A DNA stretch of 64,000 bases from Nocardiopsis halophila DSM 44494 (lineage in GTDB: Bacteria > Actinomycetota > Actinomycetes > Streptosporangiales > Streptosporangiaceae). The stretch covers positions 34,251 through 98,250 of the forward strand of contig NZ_ANAD01000081.1 in the NCBI RefSeq assembly GCF_000341245.1, read 5' to 3'. Below the pieces are notes generated by a model. That model saw only the letters and a program-made list of their open reading frames with translations. It was not told the origin of the DNA and did not search any database. Positions 54,373-64,000 of this stretch are shown here, in pieces. Position 1 is the first letter of the stretch; every line of letters starts with the position of its first letter. Both the position numbers and the translations under genes were made by a program.

Positions 54373-56427
54373 ATGGGCAGGCACGAGGCTCCGTCGCGCA
54401 CCCGCGGCCGCCAGGGCGAGGGCGCGCCCCGGCTGGCCGTCATCCTGACGGCCCTGCTGCTGGCGGTGGCGCTGGCCGCGCTCGACCAGACGATCGTCGC
54501 CACCGCCCTGCCGGTGATCGCCTCGGAGCTGGGCGGGCTGAGCCACATCTCCTGGATGGTCACCGCCTACCTGCTGGCGGTCACCGCCACCACGCCGCTC
54601 TGGGGCAAGCTGGGCGACCTGCTGGGGCGCAAATGGGTGCTGATCACCTGCCTGGGGGTGTTCCTGCTCGGCTCGGCGCTGTGCGGCACCGCGCAGACCT
54701 TCGTGCAGCTCGTGCTCTTCCGCGCGGTGCAGGGCATCGGCGGGGGCGGGCTGATGGTGCTGGCCCAGTCGGTCATCGGCGACGTGGTCCCGCCGCGCCG
54801 CCGCGGCCGCTACATGGGGTTCTTCGGCGCGGTGTTCGGGGTGACCAGCGTGGCCGGGCCGCTCATCGGCGGGTTCATCGTGGACCACCTGTCGTGGCGG
54901 TGGGTGTTCTACGTCAACCTCCCGCTGGCGGCGGTGGCGCTGGTCGCCCTGGTGGCGGCGCTGCCCCGGGGCGGCGGGCGGCCCACGGTCCGGGTGGACT
55001 ACGCCGGCATCGCCCTGGTCGCCCTGGTGGCGGTCTGCCTGGTGCTGGTGACCTCCTGGGGCGGGACCACCTACGACTGGACCTCGTGGCCGATCCTGGC
55101 GCTGATCGCGGCGGCGCTGGCGGGCGGCACCGCCTGGTGGTTCAGCGCCCGCCGCGCCGCCGACCCGGTGCTGCCGCTGGGGCTGTTCCGCAGCCCGGTG
55201 GTGGTCGTCGGCGGGCTGGTGAGCTTCGCGGTCGGCTTCGCGATGCTGGGCGCGATGACCTACCTGCCGCTGTTCCTGCAGATCGTGCACGGCTACACGC
55301 CCACCGAGTCGGGCCTGCACCTGCTGCCGATGGTGGCGGGGATGCTCCTGTGCTCGATCGGCAGCGGGCAGCTGGTCACCCGCACCGGGCACTACAAGAT
55401 CTACCCGGTGGTGGGCACCGCGCTGGTCGCGGCGGCGCTGTACCTGCTGTCGACCCTGCGCCCGGACACCCCCTTCGGGGTGATGGCCGCCTACCTGTTC
55501 CTGCTCGGCGCCGGCCTGGGGCTGACCATGCAGGTGGTGGTGCTGGCGGTGCAGAACGCCGCCGCCCAGCGCGACCTGGGCGCGGCCACCTCGGCGGCCA
55601 CCTTCTTCCGGTCCATCGGCGGCTCCTTCGGCGCGGCGGCGTTCGGCGCGGTGTTCGCCTCCCAGCTCGGCGGGAACATCGCCGAGCGGCTGCGGGGCGT
55701 GCCGGTGCCGCCGGGGTTCGACCCCTCGGTGCTGGAGTCCGACCCGCAGCGGCTCCGGGAGGCCCCGGCGGCCGTGCGCGATGCGGTGCTGGCGGCCTAC
55801 GCCGACTCGGTGGACACGGTCTTCCTGTACGCGGTCCCGGTGGCGGCGGCCGCGTTCGTGCTGGCGCTGTTCCTGCGCCAGGTGCCGCTGCGCACCACCC
55901 TGGACCCGCCCGAACTGGACGAGGCGCTGGCCCCGGTGCGCGCCGAGGGGCCCGACCGGGGCGTGCTCGGGGCGGCCGAGCGGGCGGTCTACCGGGCCTG
56001 CGGGGTGGAAGGGGCGCGCGCCATGTACGCCCGGCTGGCCGAGGCCGCCCACCTGGACCTGTCGCCAGGGTCCTGCTGGGTGCTGACCCACCTGGCCGAG
56101 ACCGGGCCGATGGCGCCCGGCGAGCTGGAGGAGCTGTCGGGCGGGGAGGCGTCCCCGGCGCGGGGCCTGCGCGACGAGCTGGAGACGGCGGGCCTGGTGG
56201 AGGCGGGGGAGGACGCGGAGGCCTGGCGCCTCACCGGGCGCGGCCGGGACGCCGCCCGGCGCCTGTTCGACGCCCAGGAGGAGGCGCTGCGCGCGCTGGT
56301 GCGCGGCTTCGGCCCGGACGCCGACCCGGAACTGGCGGCCGAACTGCACCGGCTGGCCCGCAGCACGCTCGGCGACGAGGAGGACGCCGGCCTCGCCGGT
56401 CAGGAGCCCGACCGCCGGCCGCTGTAG
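54373..56427 (+). CDS. DHA2/EmrB-type MFS exporter fused to a C-terminal MarR-like domain
   Basis: 684 residues from the ATG at 54373. Fourteen membrane helices occupy residues about 20-515: LDQTIVATALPVIASELGGL (DHA2 signature), GKLGDLLGRKWVLI (motif A), FRAVQGIGGGGLMVLAQ (motif B/C region), RRRGRYMGFFGAVFG. The cytosolic tail from about 550 contains a winged-helix-like region: LDLSPGSCWVLTHLAETGPMAPGELEEL, then GLRDELETAGLVEAGEDAEAWRLTGRGRDAARRLFD, with the MarR helix-turn-helix and wing layout. Transporter-MarR fusions of this kind are known in actinomycetes. Divergent from the acyl-CoA dehydrogenase, with the palindrome between. Substrate unknown; could be a lipid or acyl compound. Confidence 0.85.
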   Translation: MGRHEAPSRTRGRQGEGAPRLAVILTALLLAVALAALDQTIVATALPVIASELGGLSHISWMVTAYLLAVTATTPLWGKLGDLLGRKWVLITCLGVFLLGSALCGTAQTFVQLVLFRAVQGIGGGGLMVLAQSVIGDVVPPRRRGRYMGFFGAVFGVTSVAGPLIGGFIVDHLSWRWVFYVNLPLAAVALVALVAALPRGGGRPTVRVDYAGIALVALVAVCLVLVTSWGGTTYDWTSWPILALIAAALAGGTAWWFSARRAADPVLPLGLFRSPVVVVGGLVSFAVGFAMLGAMTYLPLFLQIVHGYTPTESGLHLLPMVAGMLLCSIGSGQLVTRTGHYKIYPVVGTALVAAALYLLSTLRPDTPFGVMAAYLFLLGAGLGLTMQVVVLAVQNAAAQRDLGAATSAATFFRSIGGSFGAAAFGAVFASQLGGNIAERLRGVPVPPGFDPSVLESDPQRLREAPAAVRDAVLAAYADSVDTVFLYAVPVAAAAFVLALFLRQVPLRTTLDPPELDEALAPVRAEGPDRGVLGAAERAVYRACGVEGARAMYARLAEAAHLDLSPGSCWVLTHLAETGPMAPGELEELSGGEASPARGLRDELETAGLVEAGEDAEAWRLTGRGRDAARRLFDAQEEALRALVRGFGPDADPELAAELHRLARSTLGDEEDAGLAGQEPDRRPL

Positions 56428-56475
56428 GGCCCTGCGGGCCGCGACGGCGACCCCGGTGGTGGGCGCGGAGAGGGA

Positions 56476-56494
56476 AACCGAATATGGTTCGGTT
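56476..56494 (+). promoter_or_regulatory. 19-bp palindrome upstream of the thiolase, same type as at 54259
   Basis: AACCGAATATGGTTCGGTT: outer seven bases AACCGAA pair with TTCGGTT; the central five differ from the 54259 copy. It lies 40 bases before the thiolase start, in promoter position. Confidence 0.7.
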
Positions 56495-56533
56495 AGAACC
56501 GTCCGAGTCGGCCGCGACCCCCTGGAGGACAGC

Positions 56534-57676
56534 ATGGCCGAGGCATACATCGTCGGGGCCGTCCGAACCCCCGTCGGTACCAAGAAGGGCGCGCTCGCCG
56601 GGGTGCACCCGGCGGACCTGGGCGCCCACGTGCTCAAGGAGCTCATGGAGCGCACCGGCGCCGACCCCGGGGCCGTCGAAGACGTGGTCATGGGCTGCGT
56701 CAGCCAGGTCGGCCCGCAGTCGCTCGACCTGGCGCGCACCGCCTGGCTCTCGGCCGGGCTGCCCGAGACCGTCGCCGGGGTGACCATCGACCGCCAGTGC
56801 GGCTCCTCCCAGCAGGCGATCCACTTCGCCGCGCAGGGCGTCATGTCCGGCACGCAGGACCTGGTGGTCGCCTCCGGCGTGGAGAACATGGGCATGGTCC
56901 CCATGGGTGCCAGCGTCAAGTTCGCCCTGGACCAGGGGCTGCCGCTGTTCGGCGACGGCTGGACCGGGCGCTACGGGGACCAGGAGATCTCCCAGTTCCG
57001 CGGCGCCCAGCTGATGTGCGAGAAGTGGGGCTTCAAGCGCGCCGAGCTGGAGGAGTTCGCGCTGCAGAGCCACCGGCGCGCGGCCGCCGCCCTGGAGGCC
57101 GGGCGCTTCGACGACGAGACCGCGCCCCTGGCCGGGGTCGGGCGCGACGAGGGCGTGCGCCCGGACACCACGCTGGAGAAGATGGCCGGCCTGGACCCGC
57201 TGCGCGAGGGGTGGGAGCTGACCGCGGCGGTGGCCAGCCAGATCTCGGTCGGCGCCGGCGCGGTACTGATCGCCTCGGAGCAGGCGGTGGAGCGGCACGG
57301 CCTGACCCCGCTGGCGCGCATCGTGCAGCTGTCCCTGCTCGGCGACGACCCGGTCTACATGCTCACCGCGCCGATCCCGGCCACCCGCCTGGCGCTGGAG
57401 AAGGCGGGCCTGTCCATCGGCGACATCGACGTCACCGAGATCAACGAGGCCTTCGCCCCGGTGCCGCTGGCCTGGGCCCGCGAGCTGGGCGCCGACATGG
57501 CCACGGTGAACCCCAACGGCGGCGCGATCGCGCTGGGGCACCCGCTGGGCGCCACCGGCGCGGTGCTGATGACCAAGCTGGTGCACGAGCTGCGCCGCTC
57601 GGGCGGCCGCTACGGGCTGCAGACCATGTGCGAGGGCGGCGGACAGGCCAACGTCACCGTCATCGAGCGTGTGTGA
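56534..57676 (+). CDS. Acetyl-CoA C-acetyltransferase (thiolase)
   Basis: 380 residues, Shine-Dalgarno GGAGG. Thiolase catalytic residues are present: the nucleophile Cys in [16 protein letters not shown], the His in [18 protein letters not shown], and the C-terminal Cys in [19 protein letters not shown]. The start [18 protein letters not shown] is the standard opening. Catalyses thiolytic cleavage of 3-ketoacyl-CoA or condensation of two acetyl-CoA. The last 17 bases overlap the convergent YcaQ-like gene. The upstream palindrome suggests co-regulation with the dehydrogenase at 53073. Confidence 0.93.
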   Translation: MAEAYIVGAVRTPVGTKKGALAGVHPADLGAHVLKELMERTGADPGAVEDVVMGCVSQVGPQSLDLARTAWLSAGLPETVAGVTIDRQCGSSQQAIHFAAQGVMSGTQDLVVASGVENMGMVPMGASVKFALDQGLPLFGDGWTGRYGDQEISQFRGAQLMCEKWGFKRAELEEFALQSHRRAAAALEAGRFDDETAPLAGVGRDEGVRPDTTLEKMAGLDPLREGWELTAAVASQISVGAGAVLIASEQAVERHGLTPLARIVQLSLLGDDPVYMLTAPIPATRLALEKAGLSIGDIDVTEINEAFAPVPLAWARELGADMATVNPNGGAIALGHPLGATGAVLMTKLVHELRRSGGRYGLQTMCEGGGQANVTVIERV

Positions 57677-58874
57677 CCCCCTCCTCCAGGCCGAGCCAGC
57701 CGGCCATCGACTCCAGCTCGGCCTGGAGGGCCGCTGACGTCTCCTCGGGAGCGTCCGGCTCCAGCGTGGTGCGGCGCGCCACCAGCCGCCCGGCGGCCCG
57801 GTCGGCCTTCAGGTCGACCCGGGCCACCAGGCGGTCGCCCAGCAGGAACGGCAGGACGTAGTAGCCGTGCACCCGCTTCGCGGCGGGGACGTAGATCTCC
57901 AGCCGGTAGCGGAAGCCGAACAGGGCCTCGGTGCGGTCCCGCTCCCAGACCAGGGAGTCGAAGGGGCTCAGCAGGGCGCGGGCCCCGATCCGCCGCGGCA
58001 CCCGGGCGTCGCGGTGCAGGTAGGCGGGGGAGCCCCAGCCCTCCACCCGGACGGGGACCAGTTCGCCGGAGTCGGCCAGGTCGGCCACGGCGGCCCGGCC
58101 CTGGGCGGCGTTGAGGCGGAAGTAGTCGCGCAGGCAGCGCTCGGTGGCCACACCGTGGGCGCGGGCGGCGATGCGCACCAGTTCGCGGCGGGCCTCCTCC
58201 GGGTCGGGGTCGGGGGCCGCGTGCACCTCGGCCGGCAGGACCCGGGAGGGCAGGTCGTAGCGGCGCTCGAACTGCGCGGTCCGGCCGTCGGCGGTGACCT
58301 CGCCGGACCAGAACAGGTACTCCAGCGCGCGCTTGACCAGGGACCAGTTCCACCCCCAGTGCTCCTTGGCGCGCGGTGCGTCGTGCTCCAGGGCGGCCTC
58401 GATCTCGCGGGAGGTGGCCGGCCCCGCGCGCTCGACCTCCTCCCGGACGGCCTTGACGAGGTCGCCGTGGTCCCGGGCGACCTCGCGCATGCCGCCCCAC
58501 GCCTCGTCCCGGGCCCGCGCCATCCGCCAGCGCAGCAGCCGGTGGGTCGTCGGCGGGACCAGGCTGGCCTCGTGCGCCCAGTACTCCACGAGGCGGCGGC
58601 CCCCGCGGCGGGAGGCGGCCCGGTCGGGCAGGGCCCGGTCGTAGGGGCCCAGCCGGGAGAAGAACGGCAGGTAGTGGCTGCGGGAGAGCACGTTCACGCT
58701 GTCGATCTGGACGACGCCCACCCGGTCCACGACCCGCTGCACGTGCCGCAGGGTGGGCGCCCCGGAGGGCCGCCGGTCGGCGAACCCCTGCGCGGCGAGC
58801 GCGATGCGCCGGGCCTGTGCCGTGGAGATGGTCGAACCGCGCCGGGGGTGCGGCGCAGGGGGCGTTTCGTACAT
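57660..58874 (-). CDS. YcaQ-like DNA glycosylase, crosslink-repair family
   Basis: 404 residues from the ATG at 58874. Family motifs are [46 protein letters not shown] (in part), [37 protein letters not shown] and [34 protein letters not shown] (in pieces). YcaQ removes unhooked interstrand crosslinks; close relatives include the AlkZ glycosylases that protect azinomycin producers. Convergent with the thiolase, overlapping by 17 bases. Confidence 0.85.
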   Translation of the reverse strand: MYETPPAPHPRRGSTISTAQARRIALAAQGFADRRPSGAPTLRHVQRVVDRVGVVQIDSVNVLSRSHYLPFFSRLGPYDRALPDRAASRRGGRRLVEYWAHEASLVPPTTHRLLRWRMARARDEAWGGMREVARDHGDLVKAVREEVERAGPATSREIEAALEHDAPRAKEHWGWNWSLVKRALEYLFWSGEVTADGRTAQFERRYDLPSRVLPAEVHAAPDPDPEEARRELVRIAARAHGVATERCLRDYFRLNAAQGRAAVADLADSGELVPVRVEGWGSPAYLHRDARVPRRIGARALLSPFDSLVWERDRTEALFGFRYRLEIYVPAAKRVHGYYVLPFLLGDRLVARVDLKADRAAGRLVARRTTLEPDAPEETSAALQAELESMAGWLGLEEGVTHAR

Positions 58875-58903
58875 GAGTGCTAACGTACACCCGACCCCGG
58901 CCG

Positions 58904-60844
58904 TCAGCCCATCGTGCGGTGCTGGTCCTCGGCCTGGGAGGGGCCCGGCTCGGACGGGCCGATCATCGGCCCGGGGACCGACGGGTCGAGGACGCCCTCC
59001 TCCAGCCAGGTGTAGCGGTCCTCCATGAGGCGGCGGGCCAGCTTGCCGTCGGTGTCGTCGGAGTTGTCCCACAGGGCGGCGAAGTGCCGCTCCACCCGCA
59101 GCCGGGACTGGCGGCAGAAGGCGTCGGCCAGCTCCATCCCGGCCGTGCCGCGCCCGTCGGGCCCCGTCTCGTGCTCGTGGCGGGCGCGCACCACCGCCGC
59201 GCTCATCGCGAACAGCTCGGCGCCGATGTCCACGATCCGCGCCAGGAACGCCTGGCGGGTCTCCATTCCGCCCTGCCAGCGGGACATGCCGTAGAAGGTC
59301 GAGCGCGCCATCCGCCGCGAGGCCCGCTCCACGAAGCGCAGGTGCCCGGCCAGCGGGCCGAACTCCGCGTAGGACCCCGGGCGCTGCCCCTGCCCGACCA
59401 CCAGCGACGGCAGCCAGGACGCGTAGAACCCGCCCGCCTTGGCCAGGGCCCGCGCCTTGGCCTGCGGGTCGGCGTCCGGGTCGATCAGGTCGCCGGCCAC
59501 CGACAGGTGCGCGTCCACCGCCTCGCGGGCGATGAGCAGGTGCATGATCTCGGTGGAGCCCTCGAAGATGCGGTTGATCCGCAGGTCCCGCAGCAGCTGC
59601 TCGGCGGGTACGCCCCGCTCGCCGCGGGCCGCCAGCGAGTCGGCGGTCTCGTAGCCGCGGCCGCCGCGGACCTGCACCAGCTCGTCGGCGATCTCCCAGG
59701 CGCGCTCGGAGGCCCACAGCTTGGCGATGGCCGCCTCGATCCGGATGTCCTTGCGCCGGTCGTCGGCCATCTGGCCGGCCAGCTCCAGCATCGCCTCCAT
59801 CGCGTAGGTGGTGGCGGCGATGAAGGCGACCTTCTTGGACACCTCCTCGTGGCGCCCCACCGGGCGCCCCCACTGCACGCGCTCGCGCGCCCACTCCCGC
59901 GCGATGCGGGTGCACCACTTGCCGGCGCCCACGCACATGGCCGGGAGCGACAGCCGCCCGGTGTTCAGCGTGGACAGGGCGATCTTGAGGCCCTTGCCCT
60001 CGCCGCCGATCAGGTTCTCGGCCGGGACGCGCACCCGGTGGAAGCGGGTCACGCCGTTCTCGATGCCGCGCAGCCCCATGAACCGGTTGCGCCGCTCCAC
60101 GGTGATGCCCGGGGAGTCGCCCTCGACGACGAACGCGCTGACGCCGCCGCGGTGCCCCTCGCCCTCGGGCACCCGGGCCATCACCACCAGCAGGTCGGCG
60201 ACCACCCCGTTGGTGGTCCACAGCTTGACCCCGTCGAGCAGGTAGGCCGCCCCGTCCTCGGTGGGGACGGCGGTGGCGTGCAGCCGCGCCGGGTCGCTGC
60301 CCACGTCCGGCTCGGTGAGCAGGAAGGCGCTGATGTCGGTGGTGGCGCAACGGGGCAGGAAGGCCTGCTTCTGCTCCTCGGTGCCGAACATCTTCACCGG
60401 CTGGGGCACGCCGATGGACTGGTGGGCCGAGAGCAGCGCGCCGATCGCCGGGCTGACCGAGCCCACCAGGGTCAGCGCGCGGTTGTAGTGCACCTGGCCC
60501 AGGCCGAGCCCGCCATAGGCGCGGGGGATCTTCATGCCGAGCGCGCCCAGCTCCTTCAGGCCGCGCACCACCTCGTCGGGGATGCGCTCCTCGCGCTCGA
60601 TGCGCTGGGCGTCGATGGTGGCGCAGAAGTCGCGCAGCCGGGCGAGGAACCGCTCGCCCTCCTCCTCGGCCCCGGCGTCCGGACGGGGGTAGGGGTGGAT
60701 GAGGTCGAGCCGGAACCGGCCCAGGTAGAGCTCCTTGCCGAAGCTGGGCAGGCGCCACTCGCTCTCCCGCGCGGCCTCGGCGACCGCCCGCGCCTCCCGT
60801 TCGTCCGCGCCCGCCGCCGACGGGCGGCCGTTGACCGTGGTCAT
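58904..60844 (-). CDS. Long acyl-CoA dehydrogenase with C-terminal extension
   Basis: 646 residues from the ATG at 60844, GAGGTG upstream; a GTG at 60856 would add four residues. The ACAD core is at about 70-460: [30 protein letters not shown] (FAD site), [51 protein letters not shown] (in pieces), [18 protein letters not shown] and [23 protein letters not shown] with the YEGT-like Glu. The C-terminal about 180 residues add helices with [21 protein letters not shown] and [26 protein letters not shown]. This long form occurs in actinomycete FadE proteins; substrate unknown. No palindrome like the one at 54259 is upstream. Confidence 0.88.
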   Translation of the reverse strand: MTTVNGRPSAAGADEREARAVAEAARESEWRLPSFGKELYLGRFRLDLIHPYPRPDAGAEEEGERFLARLRDFCATIDAQRIEREERIPDEVVRGLKELGALGMKIPRAYGGLGLGQVHYNRALTLVGSVSPAIGALLSAHQSIGVPQPVKMFGTEEQKQAFLPRCATTDISAFLLTEPDVGSDPARLHATAVPTEDGAAYLLDGVKLWTTNGVVADLLVVMARVPEGEGHRGGVSAFVVEGDSPGITVERRNRFMGLRGIENGVTRFHRVRVPAENLIGGEGKGLKIALSTLNTGRLSLPAMCVGAGKWCTRIAREWARERVQWGRPVGRHEEVSKKVAFIAATTYAMEAMLELAGQMADDRRKDIRIEAAIAKLWASERAWEIADELVQVRGGRGYETADSLAARGERGVPAEQLLRDLRINRIFEGSTEIMHLLIAREAVDAHLSVAGDLIDPDADPQAKARALAKAGGFYASWLPSLVVGQGQRPGSYAEFGPLAGHLRFVERASRRMARSTFYGMSRWQGGMETRQAFLARIVDIGAELFAMSAAVVRARHEHETGPDGRGTAGMELADAFCRQSRLRVERHFAALWDNSDDTDGKLARRLMEDRYTWLEEGVLDPSVPGPMIGPSEPGPSQAEDQHRTMG

Positions 60845-60921
60845 CGTGGGGATCACCTCACCGGTGGATACGGGGTATGGCCTCCATCACACCTCTACCC
60901 GCGGGTAGGGGCGACCACGCC

Positions 60922-62325
60922 TCACCCCGGCTCCTCGGGGGCGAAGGGGAACCGGACGGTGACCGCCGTCCCGGCGCCCCGCTCCGACTCGATGCCCGCG
61001 TCCCCGCCGTGCGCGGCGGCGATCGCCGCCACGATGGACAGCCCCAGCCCGCTGCCGCCCCCCGGCGACCGGGTCCCCCGGTGGAACCGGTCGAAGGCCC
61101 GGTCCAGGTCCGCGGTGCCCATCCCCGGCCCCTCGTCGCGCACCCGCAGCGCCGCGTACGGCCCGGACGCGCTCAGCCGCACCTCGACCGGGGTGCCCTC
61201 GGGGGTGTGCTCGGCCGCATTGGCCAGCAGGTTGGCCACCACCCGGCGGAACCGGGCCTCGTCCACCCGGCACTCCAGCGCGTCCGGCGCCCGCAGGACC
61301 ACCGGCCGCTCCGGGTGCACCACCCGGTGGTCCTCCACCATGTCGCCGACCACCCGGACCAGGTCGGCCCCGTCCAGGTGGAGCGCGCCGGTGCGGTCCA
61401 GCCGGGCCAGCTCCAGCAGCTCGGCGACCAGGGTGCCCATCCGCTCGGCCTCGTCCTCGATGCGCCGCATCGCCCCGGACAGCTCCTGCTCGGGGATGGC
61501 GCCCTGGCGGCCCAGTTCGGCGTAGCCGCGGATGGTGGTCAGCGGGGTGCGCAGCTCGTGCGAGGCGTCGGCGGCGAAGGCCCGCACCCGCTCCTCGGAG
61601 GCGCGCTGGGCGGCGAAGGCCCGCTCCAGCCGCCCCAGCATGGTGTTGATCGCCGACGCCAGCCGCCCCACCTCGCTGCCGCCCTCGGCCACCGGCATCC
61701 GCGCCGACAGGTCCGAGCCGGTGGAGATGCGGTCGGCGGTGGTGGCTATCCGGTCCAGCGGGTCCAGGCCGCGCCCGATCAGCCACCGCCCGGCCAGCAG
61801 CAGCCCGCCCAGCAGCAGAACCGCCGTGACCAGCTGCGTCAGCACGAGGTTCCAGGGGTACTCCTCGCGCTCGTTGGTGGGCACCGCGGTGACCATCAGC
61901 CCGTCCGCGCGCTGGCGCACCGTGGCCCGGTAGGGCGGGACCGAGGACTCGCGCCCGTCCAGGTCGACGATCTCCTCGGTCGCGCCCAGCCGGCGCAGTT
62001 CGCGCACCGGCACCTCTTCCAGCCGCGCCAGCACCACGTCGTCGCGCTCGAGGTCGCCGTAGACCTGGTTGACCCGGCCGGTTCCCCGGTCCACCAGCAC
62101 CACCAGGTAGGGGGAGGGGCTGGGCGCCTCCACGCCCACCGGAGGGGTGTCGTTGTCCAGCCGCGCCATGGCCCGCTCGGCCGCCAGCACCACCTGGTCG
62201 TCGATCCGGTCGGTGATGTAGCCGCGCAGGGTCACGAACCCGACCACGCAGGTGACCAGCAGCCCGGCGGCGGTGACCGCGAGCAGGCCGACCAGCAGCC
62301 GGAAGCGCAGCCGCCCCGGGGCCAT
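60922..62325 (-). CDS. Sensor histidine kinase (HAMP, HisKA, HATPase)
   Basis: 467 residues. Membrane helices at about 9-32 and 157-180 flank an extracellular sensor. A HAMP domain covers about 180-235 (GRGLDPLDRIATTADRIS). The phosphoacceptor is H256 in ADASHELRTPLTTIRGYAE. N box VVANLLANAAEHTP, G1 DEGPGMG, G2 GSGLGLSIVAAIAAAHGG. It starts immediately after the TAG stop of the response regulator, so they form a coupled two-component system. The signal is unknown. Confidence 0.92.
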   Translation of the reverse strand: MAPGRLRFRLLVGLLAVTAAGLLVTCVVGFVTLRGYITDRIDDQVVLAAERAMARLDNDTPPVGVEAPSPSPYLVVLVDRGTGRVNQVYGDLERDDVVLARLEEVPVRELRRLGATEEIVDLDGRESSVPPYRATVRQRADGLMVTAVPTNEREEYPWNLVLTQLVTAVLLLGGLLLAGRWLIGRGLDPLDRIATTADRISTGSDLSARMPVAEGGSEVGRLASAINTMLGRLERAFAAQRASEERVRAFAADASHELRTPLTTIRGYAELGRQGAIPEQELSGAMRRIEDEAERMGTLVAELLELARLDRTGALHLDGADLVRVVGDMVEDHRVVHPERPVVLRAPDALECRVDEARFRRVVANLLANAAEHTPEGTPVEVRLSASGPYAALRVRDEGPGMGTADLDRAFDRFHRGTRSPGGGSGLGLSIVAAIAAAHGGDAGIESERGAGTAVTVRFPFAPEEPG

Positions 62326-63054
62326 CTAGGAGCCGTCCGGGGACTGCAGCACGTAGCCCACGCCCCGGCGGGTGCGGATCAGCGGCGGCCCCAGCGGGTC
62401 GAGCTTGCGGCGCAGGTAGCTGACGTAGGTCTCCACGATCTGCGACTGGCCGGCGTAGTCCCAGCCCCAGACGTTCTCCAGCAGCTGACGCCGGGTGACC
62501 ACCTGCCCGGCGTTGTTCACCAGGTAGGCCAGCAGCCGGAACTCGGTGGGCGAGAGCTCCACCGGCACCCCGGCGCGCTCCACGCTCCACTTGCGGTCGT
62601 CCAGCACCAGGTCGGCGTAGCGCAGGAGGCCGCCCTGGTCGCGCACGGCGGCCCCGGCCCCCGCCGGGTCGCGGCGGGCGCGGCGCAGCAGGGCGCGGAT
62701 CCGGGCGACCAGCGCCTCCACCGAGAAGGGCTTGGTGACGTAGTCGTCGCCGCCCAGGGTGAGCCCGGTGACGGTGTCGGCGGGGGTGTCCCGCGCGGTC
62801 AGGTAGATCACCGGCACGTCGTCGCCGTCCTCGCGGAGCTTGCGGCAGACCTCGAAGCCGCTGATGTCCGGCAGCAGCACGTCCAGCAGGATCAGGTCGG
62901 GGCGGGCGCCGCGGGCCGCCGCGAGCCCGCTCTGGCCGTCCTCGGCGTCGTCGACGGTGAACCCGTGGAACTGCAGGGCGGCGCGGACCAGGTCCCGGAT
63001 GTTCGGCTCGTCGTCGATGACGAGGATGCGCTGGTCGGGGGAGTCGTCGGTCAT
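62326..63054 (-). CDS. OmpR/PhoB-family response regulator
   Basis: 242 residues from the ATG at 63054. Receiver domain 1-120: acidic pair D14-D15, phosphorylation site D58 in LILLDVLLPD, T/S switch LTARDTPAD and K108 in YVTKPF. A trans_reg_C winged-helix follows (about 135-236): ELSPTEFRLLAYLVNNAGQVVTRRQLLENVWG (in part), QSQIVETYVSYLRRKL and IRTRRGVGYVL. The stop abuts the kinase start, with its Shine-Dalgarno inside this gene's 3' end. Targets unknown. Confidence 0.95.
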   Translation of the reverse strand: MTDDSPDQRILVIDDEPNIRDLVRAALQFHGFTVDDAEDGQSGLAAARGARPDLILLDVLLPDISGFEVCRKLREDGDDVPVIYLTARDTPADTVTGLTLGGDDYVTKPFSVEALVARIRALLRRARRDPAGAGAAVRDQGGLLRYADLVLDDRKWSVERAGVPVELSPTEFRLLAYLVNNAGQVVTRRQLLENVWGWDYAGQSQIVETYVSYLRRKLDPLGPPLIRTRRGVGYVLQSPDGS

Positions 63055-63284
63055 GGCTGCTACCTCGGTGGCCGCACGGGTTCGGGTCCGGCCCTCCATG
63101 ATGCCCCAGGCGCGGTGCGGCGCCGGTGCGCAGCGGGCGGGGCCGGTGCGGAGGACGGCCGCACCGGACCCGCCCGCTGCCCGCACTATGGCAGCGCCGC
63201 GGCGCCTTGTCCTCCCCGACACACGCCCGCCGGGCCGTTCTGCCGCATCCGGCCATGTCGCCCCCGAGCACTAGGCTGGTCGCC

Positions 63285-64000
63285 GTGCGTATAGCAACGT
63301 GGAACGTCAACAGCATGAGGGCCCGCAAGGACCGGGTCGCGGCCTGGCTGGAGCGCAGCGACGTCGACGTGGTCGCCGTCCAGGAGACCAAGTGCCGGGA
63401 CGACCAGTTCCCGGTCGGGGTCTTCACCGAGGCCGGGTACGAGGTGGCCCACTTCGGCCTCTCCCAGTGGAACGGGGTCGCCATCGCCTCCCGTGTCGGA
63501 CTGGAGGACGTGCGCACCTCCTTCCCCGACCAGCCCGGATGGGGCGACCCCGAGCAGGTCGAGGCGCGGGCGCTCTCCGCGGAGTGCGGCGGCGTGCGGG
63601 TGTGGAGCCTGTACGTGCCCAACGGGCGGGAGATCGACGACCCGCACTACGACTACAAGCTGCGCTGGCTGGAGGCGCTGCGCGCGGAGGGCGCGGCGCG
63701 GCTGGCGGAGGACCCCCGGGCCCAGATCGCCCTGTGCGGGGACTTCAACATCGCCCCGCAGGACGACGACGTGTGGGACATGGCCGAGTTCGAGGGCAAG
63801 ACGCACGTCACCGACAAGGAGCGTGCGGCCTTCGCGGCCCTGGAGCAGGCCGGCTTCACCGACACGGCCCGCGCCTACACGCCCGGCCCCGGCGTCTACA
63901 CCTTCTGGGACTACCAGGGCCTGTCCTTCCCCAAGAAGAAGGGGATGCGGATCGACTTCGTCCTCGCCTCGCCCGCGCTGGCCGAGCGGGTCTCGGGGGC
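63285..64000 (+). CDS. xthA: Exodeoxyribonuclease III (5' part; runs off the window)
   Basis: About 238 residues visible from the GTG at 63285. Endonuclease/exonuclease/phosphatase fold with the AP-endonuclease motifs: RIATWNVNSMRARKDRV (Asn and metal site), DVVAVQETKCRDDQF (Glu), WSLYVPNG, ALCGDFNIAP (Asp/Asn) and KKGMRIDFVLAS near the window end (D of the DxVLAS motif). Removes abasic sites and 3' blocks in base excision repair. The 3' end is beyond base 64000. Confidence 0.92.
   Translation, partial: MRIATWNVNSMRARKDRVAAWLERSDVDVVAVQETKCRDDQFPVGVFTEAGYEVAHFGLSQWNGVAIASRVGLEDVRTSFPDQPGWGDPEQVEARALSAECGGVRVWSLYVPNGREIDDPHYDYKLRWLEALRAEGAARLAEDPRAQIALCGDFNIAPQDDDVWDMAEFEGKTHVTDKERAAFAALEQAGFTDTARAYTPGPGVYTFWDYQGLSFPKKKGMRIDFVLASPALAERVSG

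Noticed and set aside
53020..56919. A minus-strand open frame of about 1300 codons over the acyl-CoA dehydrogenase and transporter
   Set aside because: Frame shadow with low-complexity composition. The dehydrogenase is on the same strand in another frame and the transporter on the opposite strand with clear motifs.

Overview
The window is high-GC (about 70% or more in most stretches) and densely coded. Gene content and order point to an actinomycete, most likely a Nocardiopsis-like member of the Nocardiopsaceae: type VII secretion (T7SS) genes, mycothiol-type enzymes, a DUF3263/DUF2530/DUF3027 complement, a CysO/MetO-type sulfur carrier, a lone GroEL with CIRCE sites, and a DtxR-type regulator. 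The genus is an inference. No rRNA, tRNA, CRISPR array or insertion sequence was seen.

Region 1 (1-19.6 kb) is a Streptomyces/Nocardiopsis-style T7SS locus. On the minus strand lie eccD (cut by the window edge), a membrane-anchored protein with a TNT-like domain, and two small ESAT-6/WXG100 proteins. A plus-strand block of visibly lower GC (about 3.0-7.6 kb) carries a DUF6507-like protein, a 969-residue WXG-headed polymorphic toxin ending in a PD-(D/E)xK nuclease-like domain, and its probable Imm49 immunity protein. Back on the minus strand come two translationally coupled ORFs that look like a split DUF6177 protein, then the three-ATPase-domain EccC. Further on are two small coupled genes (the first immunity-like), a TPR/Sel1 protein, a serine hydrolase, otsB and DUF3263. 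The last member, at 18.4 kb, is a mycosin-like subtilase that appears to have lost its whole catalytic triad. EccB and EccE are not in the window.

Region 2 (19.7-25.7 kb) holds GrpB-family and otsA genes, then a SAM-I riboswitch driving a threonine-synthase-like enzyme and a sulfur carrier with a C-terminal Gly-Gly. This is the layout of the MetM/MetO homocysteine route. A terminator, two tandem CIRCE operators and groEL follow.

Region 3 (25.8-39.3 kb) is housekeeping and lineage-specific genes: a septum-formation lipoprotein, a mycothiol-dependent isomerase, a scar where two divergent genes have lost their 5' halves, a LURP-one protein, an R2lox oxidase, several small proline-rich membrane proteins, a cold-shock protein, DUF3027, a sacsin-like GHKL ATPase, a methyltransferase and DUF2530.

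Region 4 (39.5-64 kb) contains an NCS2 purine permease, MarR and MFS genes, thpR, a BKACE enzyme, a glycerophosphodiesterase, serC, a citrate synthase, pdxH, an IdeR-like regulator and a PAS-GAF-SpoIIE phosphatase. It continues with a fatty-acid block: two acyl-CoA dehydrogenases, a thiolase, and a DHA2 transporter fused to a MarR-like domain. Near-identical palindromes precede one dehydrogenase and the thiolase. The window ends with a YcaQ-like glycosylase, a two-component system and the start of exonuclease III.
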